Below, one piece after another: positions 35,439 to 35,797 of a stretch of 35,797 nucleotides of DNA (the first letter of the stretch is position 1; the number at the start of each line of letters is the position of its first letter). The translations under genes were made by a program, and so were the position numbers. The notes beneath the pieces are model-generated. The model ran no database searches. It had not been told where the DNA came from and saw only the letters and a list, made by a program, of their open reading frames with translations. This DNA is from Pirellulaceae bacterium (GTDB taxonomy: Bacteria > Planctomycetota > Planctomycetia > Pirellulales > Pirellulaceae), in assembly GCA_025459265.1 (NCBI GenBank), contig JALOQX010000020.1, positions 1 through 35,797 of the forward strand. Reading direction: 5' to 3'.

Positions 35439-35797
35439 ATGGCGTTCCCATCGACTGGCGAATCAGCGGGTAATGGTCAGCGCAGGAGGCCGAATCCGTC
35501 GCGACGCACTCGGCGGATGCGCCCACAGCTGCAGCGATCACGCCGCCTGTTCCTCGAGCCGCTGGAAGTCCGGCTTCTGTTGTCGGTGACACCTGCGTTG
35601 CTCCACGCCCAGCACGCCGTGTTCAGCGGCGATGCGAGCGCCGACAACCTGTACCTGCGAGTAAGCGCAGCGGGCGTGCTGGAATACAGCGACACGGGGA
35701 GCGACGACGCCTACCAATGCGATCTCGACCCGGGTACAGCCGGCGACCAGACGTTGATCGTCACACCGCAGACGGTGGTCACCGTCGATCTGGGCGC
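35439..35797 (+). CDS. N-terminus of an LEPLE-type surface protein (continues beyond window)
   Basis: ATG at 35439 has GAGGG nine bases upstream, and 119 codons are visible. Residues 15-40 are strongly basic (RRRPNPSRRTRRMRPQ), followed by RLFLEPLEVRLLLS. This is the same N-terminal signature as the giant protein at the other end of the window. The next residues (GDASADNLYLRVSAAG, LIVTPQTVVTVDLG) read like the beta-repeat proteins that usually follow this motif. Probably another large exported surface protein. Confidence 0.75.
   Translation, partial: MAFPSTGESAGNGQRRRPNPSRRTRRMRPQLQRSRRLFLEPLEVRLLLSVTPALLHAQHAVFSGDASADNLYLRVSAAGVLEYSDTGSDDAYQCDLDPGTAGDQTLIVTPQTVVTVDLG

Overview
The window comes from a high-GC bacterium, almost certainly a member of the Planctomycetota. 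The evidence is a set of traits typical of that phylum: surface proteins opening with an Arg-rich stretch and an LExLExRLLL motif at both window ends, an Lpg1974-type outer-membrane protein, a PEP-CTERM protein, STN-like repeat proteins, a Hint-domain protein, an ankyrin/PQQ protein, a sulfatase, an FGE-like protein, and many short repeats between genes. Nearly all genes look chromosomal and concern the cell envelope, secretion, proteolysis and polysaccharide use. One tRNA gene is present.

Layout. 1-6851 (-): most of a giant secreted protein with a subtilase-like domain that has Glu where His is expected; its 3' end lies outside the window. 7370-8530 (-): outer-membrane barrel. 8906-11805 (-): PhyH-type dioxygenase and a Na+/H+ antiporter with a TrkA-like tail. 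12243-13744 (+): overlapping operon of a ribbon-helix-helix protein, a 45-residue protein and a membrane-anchored trypsin-like protease, convergent with a DcaP-like porin (13766-15196, -). 15225-15940 is repeat-rich. 16031-16572 (+): two coupled small genes, one KOW-like. 16978-17637 (-): ferritin-like protein. 17957-18928 (+): Tat-exported TIM-barrel enzyme. 19376-20326 (+): PEP-CTERM-anchored trypsin-like protease, convergent with an STN-repeat protein (20356-21981, -). 22494-24566 (+): Hint-domain protein. 24759-26930 (+): ankyrin/PQQ-propeller protein. 27675-29213 (+): sulfatase. 29670-31580 (-): FGE-like/TPR/TlpA fusion. 32581-32654 (-): tRNA-Val(CAC). 32894-34822 (+): GH97 glycosidase split by an in-frame TAG. 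35439-end (+): start of another LExLExRLLL surface protein.

The clearest mobile-DNA signal is a pair of 124-bp non-coding elements (27271-27394 and 35213-35336). Both have GTAA-type terminal inverted repeats, a long central hairpin and 8-bp flanking duplications, which is the pattern of miniature elements moved by IS66-family transposases. One sits inside a broken reading frame that becomes continuous when the element and one duplication are removed. A second structure is a pair of about 380-bp direct repeats that flank the FGE-like/TlpA gene.

How the genes may work together: the sulfatase and GH97 enzyme fit periplasmic or surface breakdown of sulfated or alpha-linked glycans. The two barrel proteins fit outer-membrane transport. 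The three protease-like proteins fit envelope processing. These links are inferred from families and proximity; apart from the two small operons, little is arranged for co-transcription. All calls are made by eye from sequence; no database search was run.
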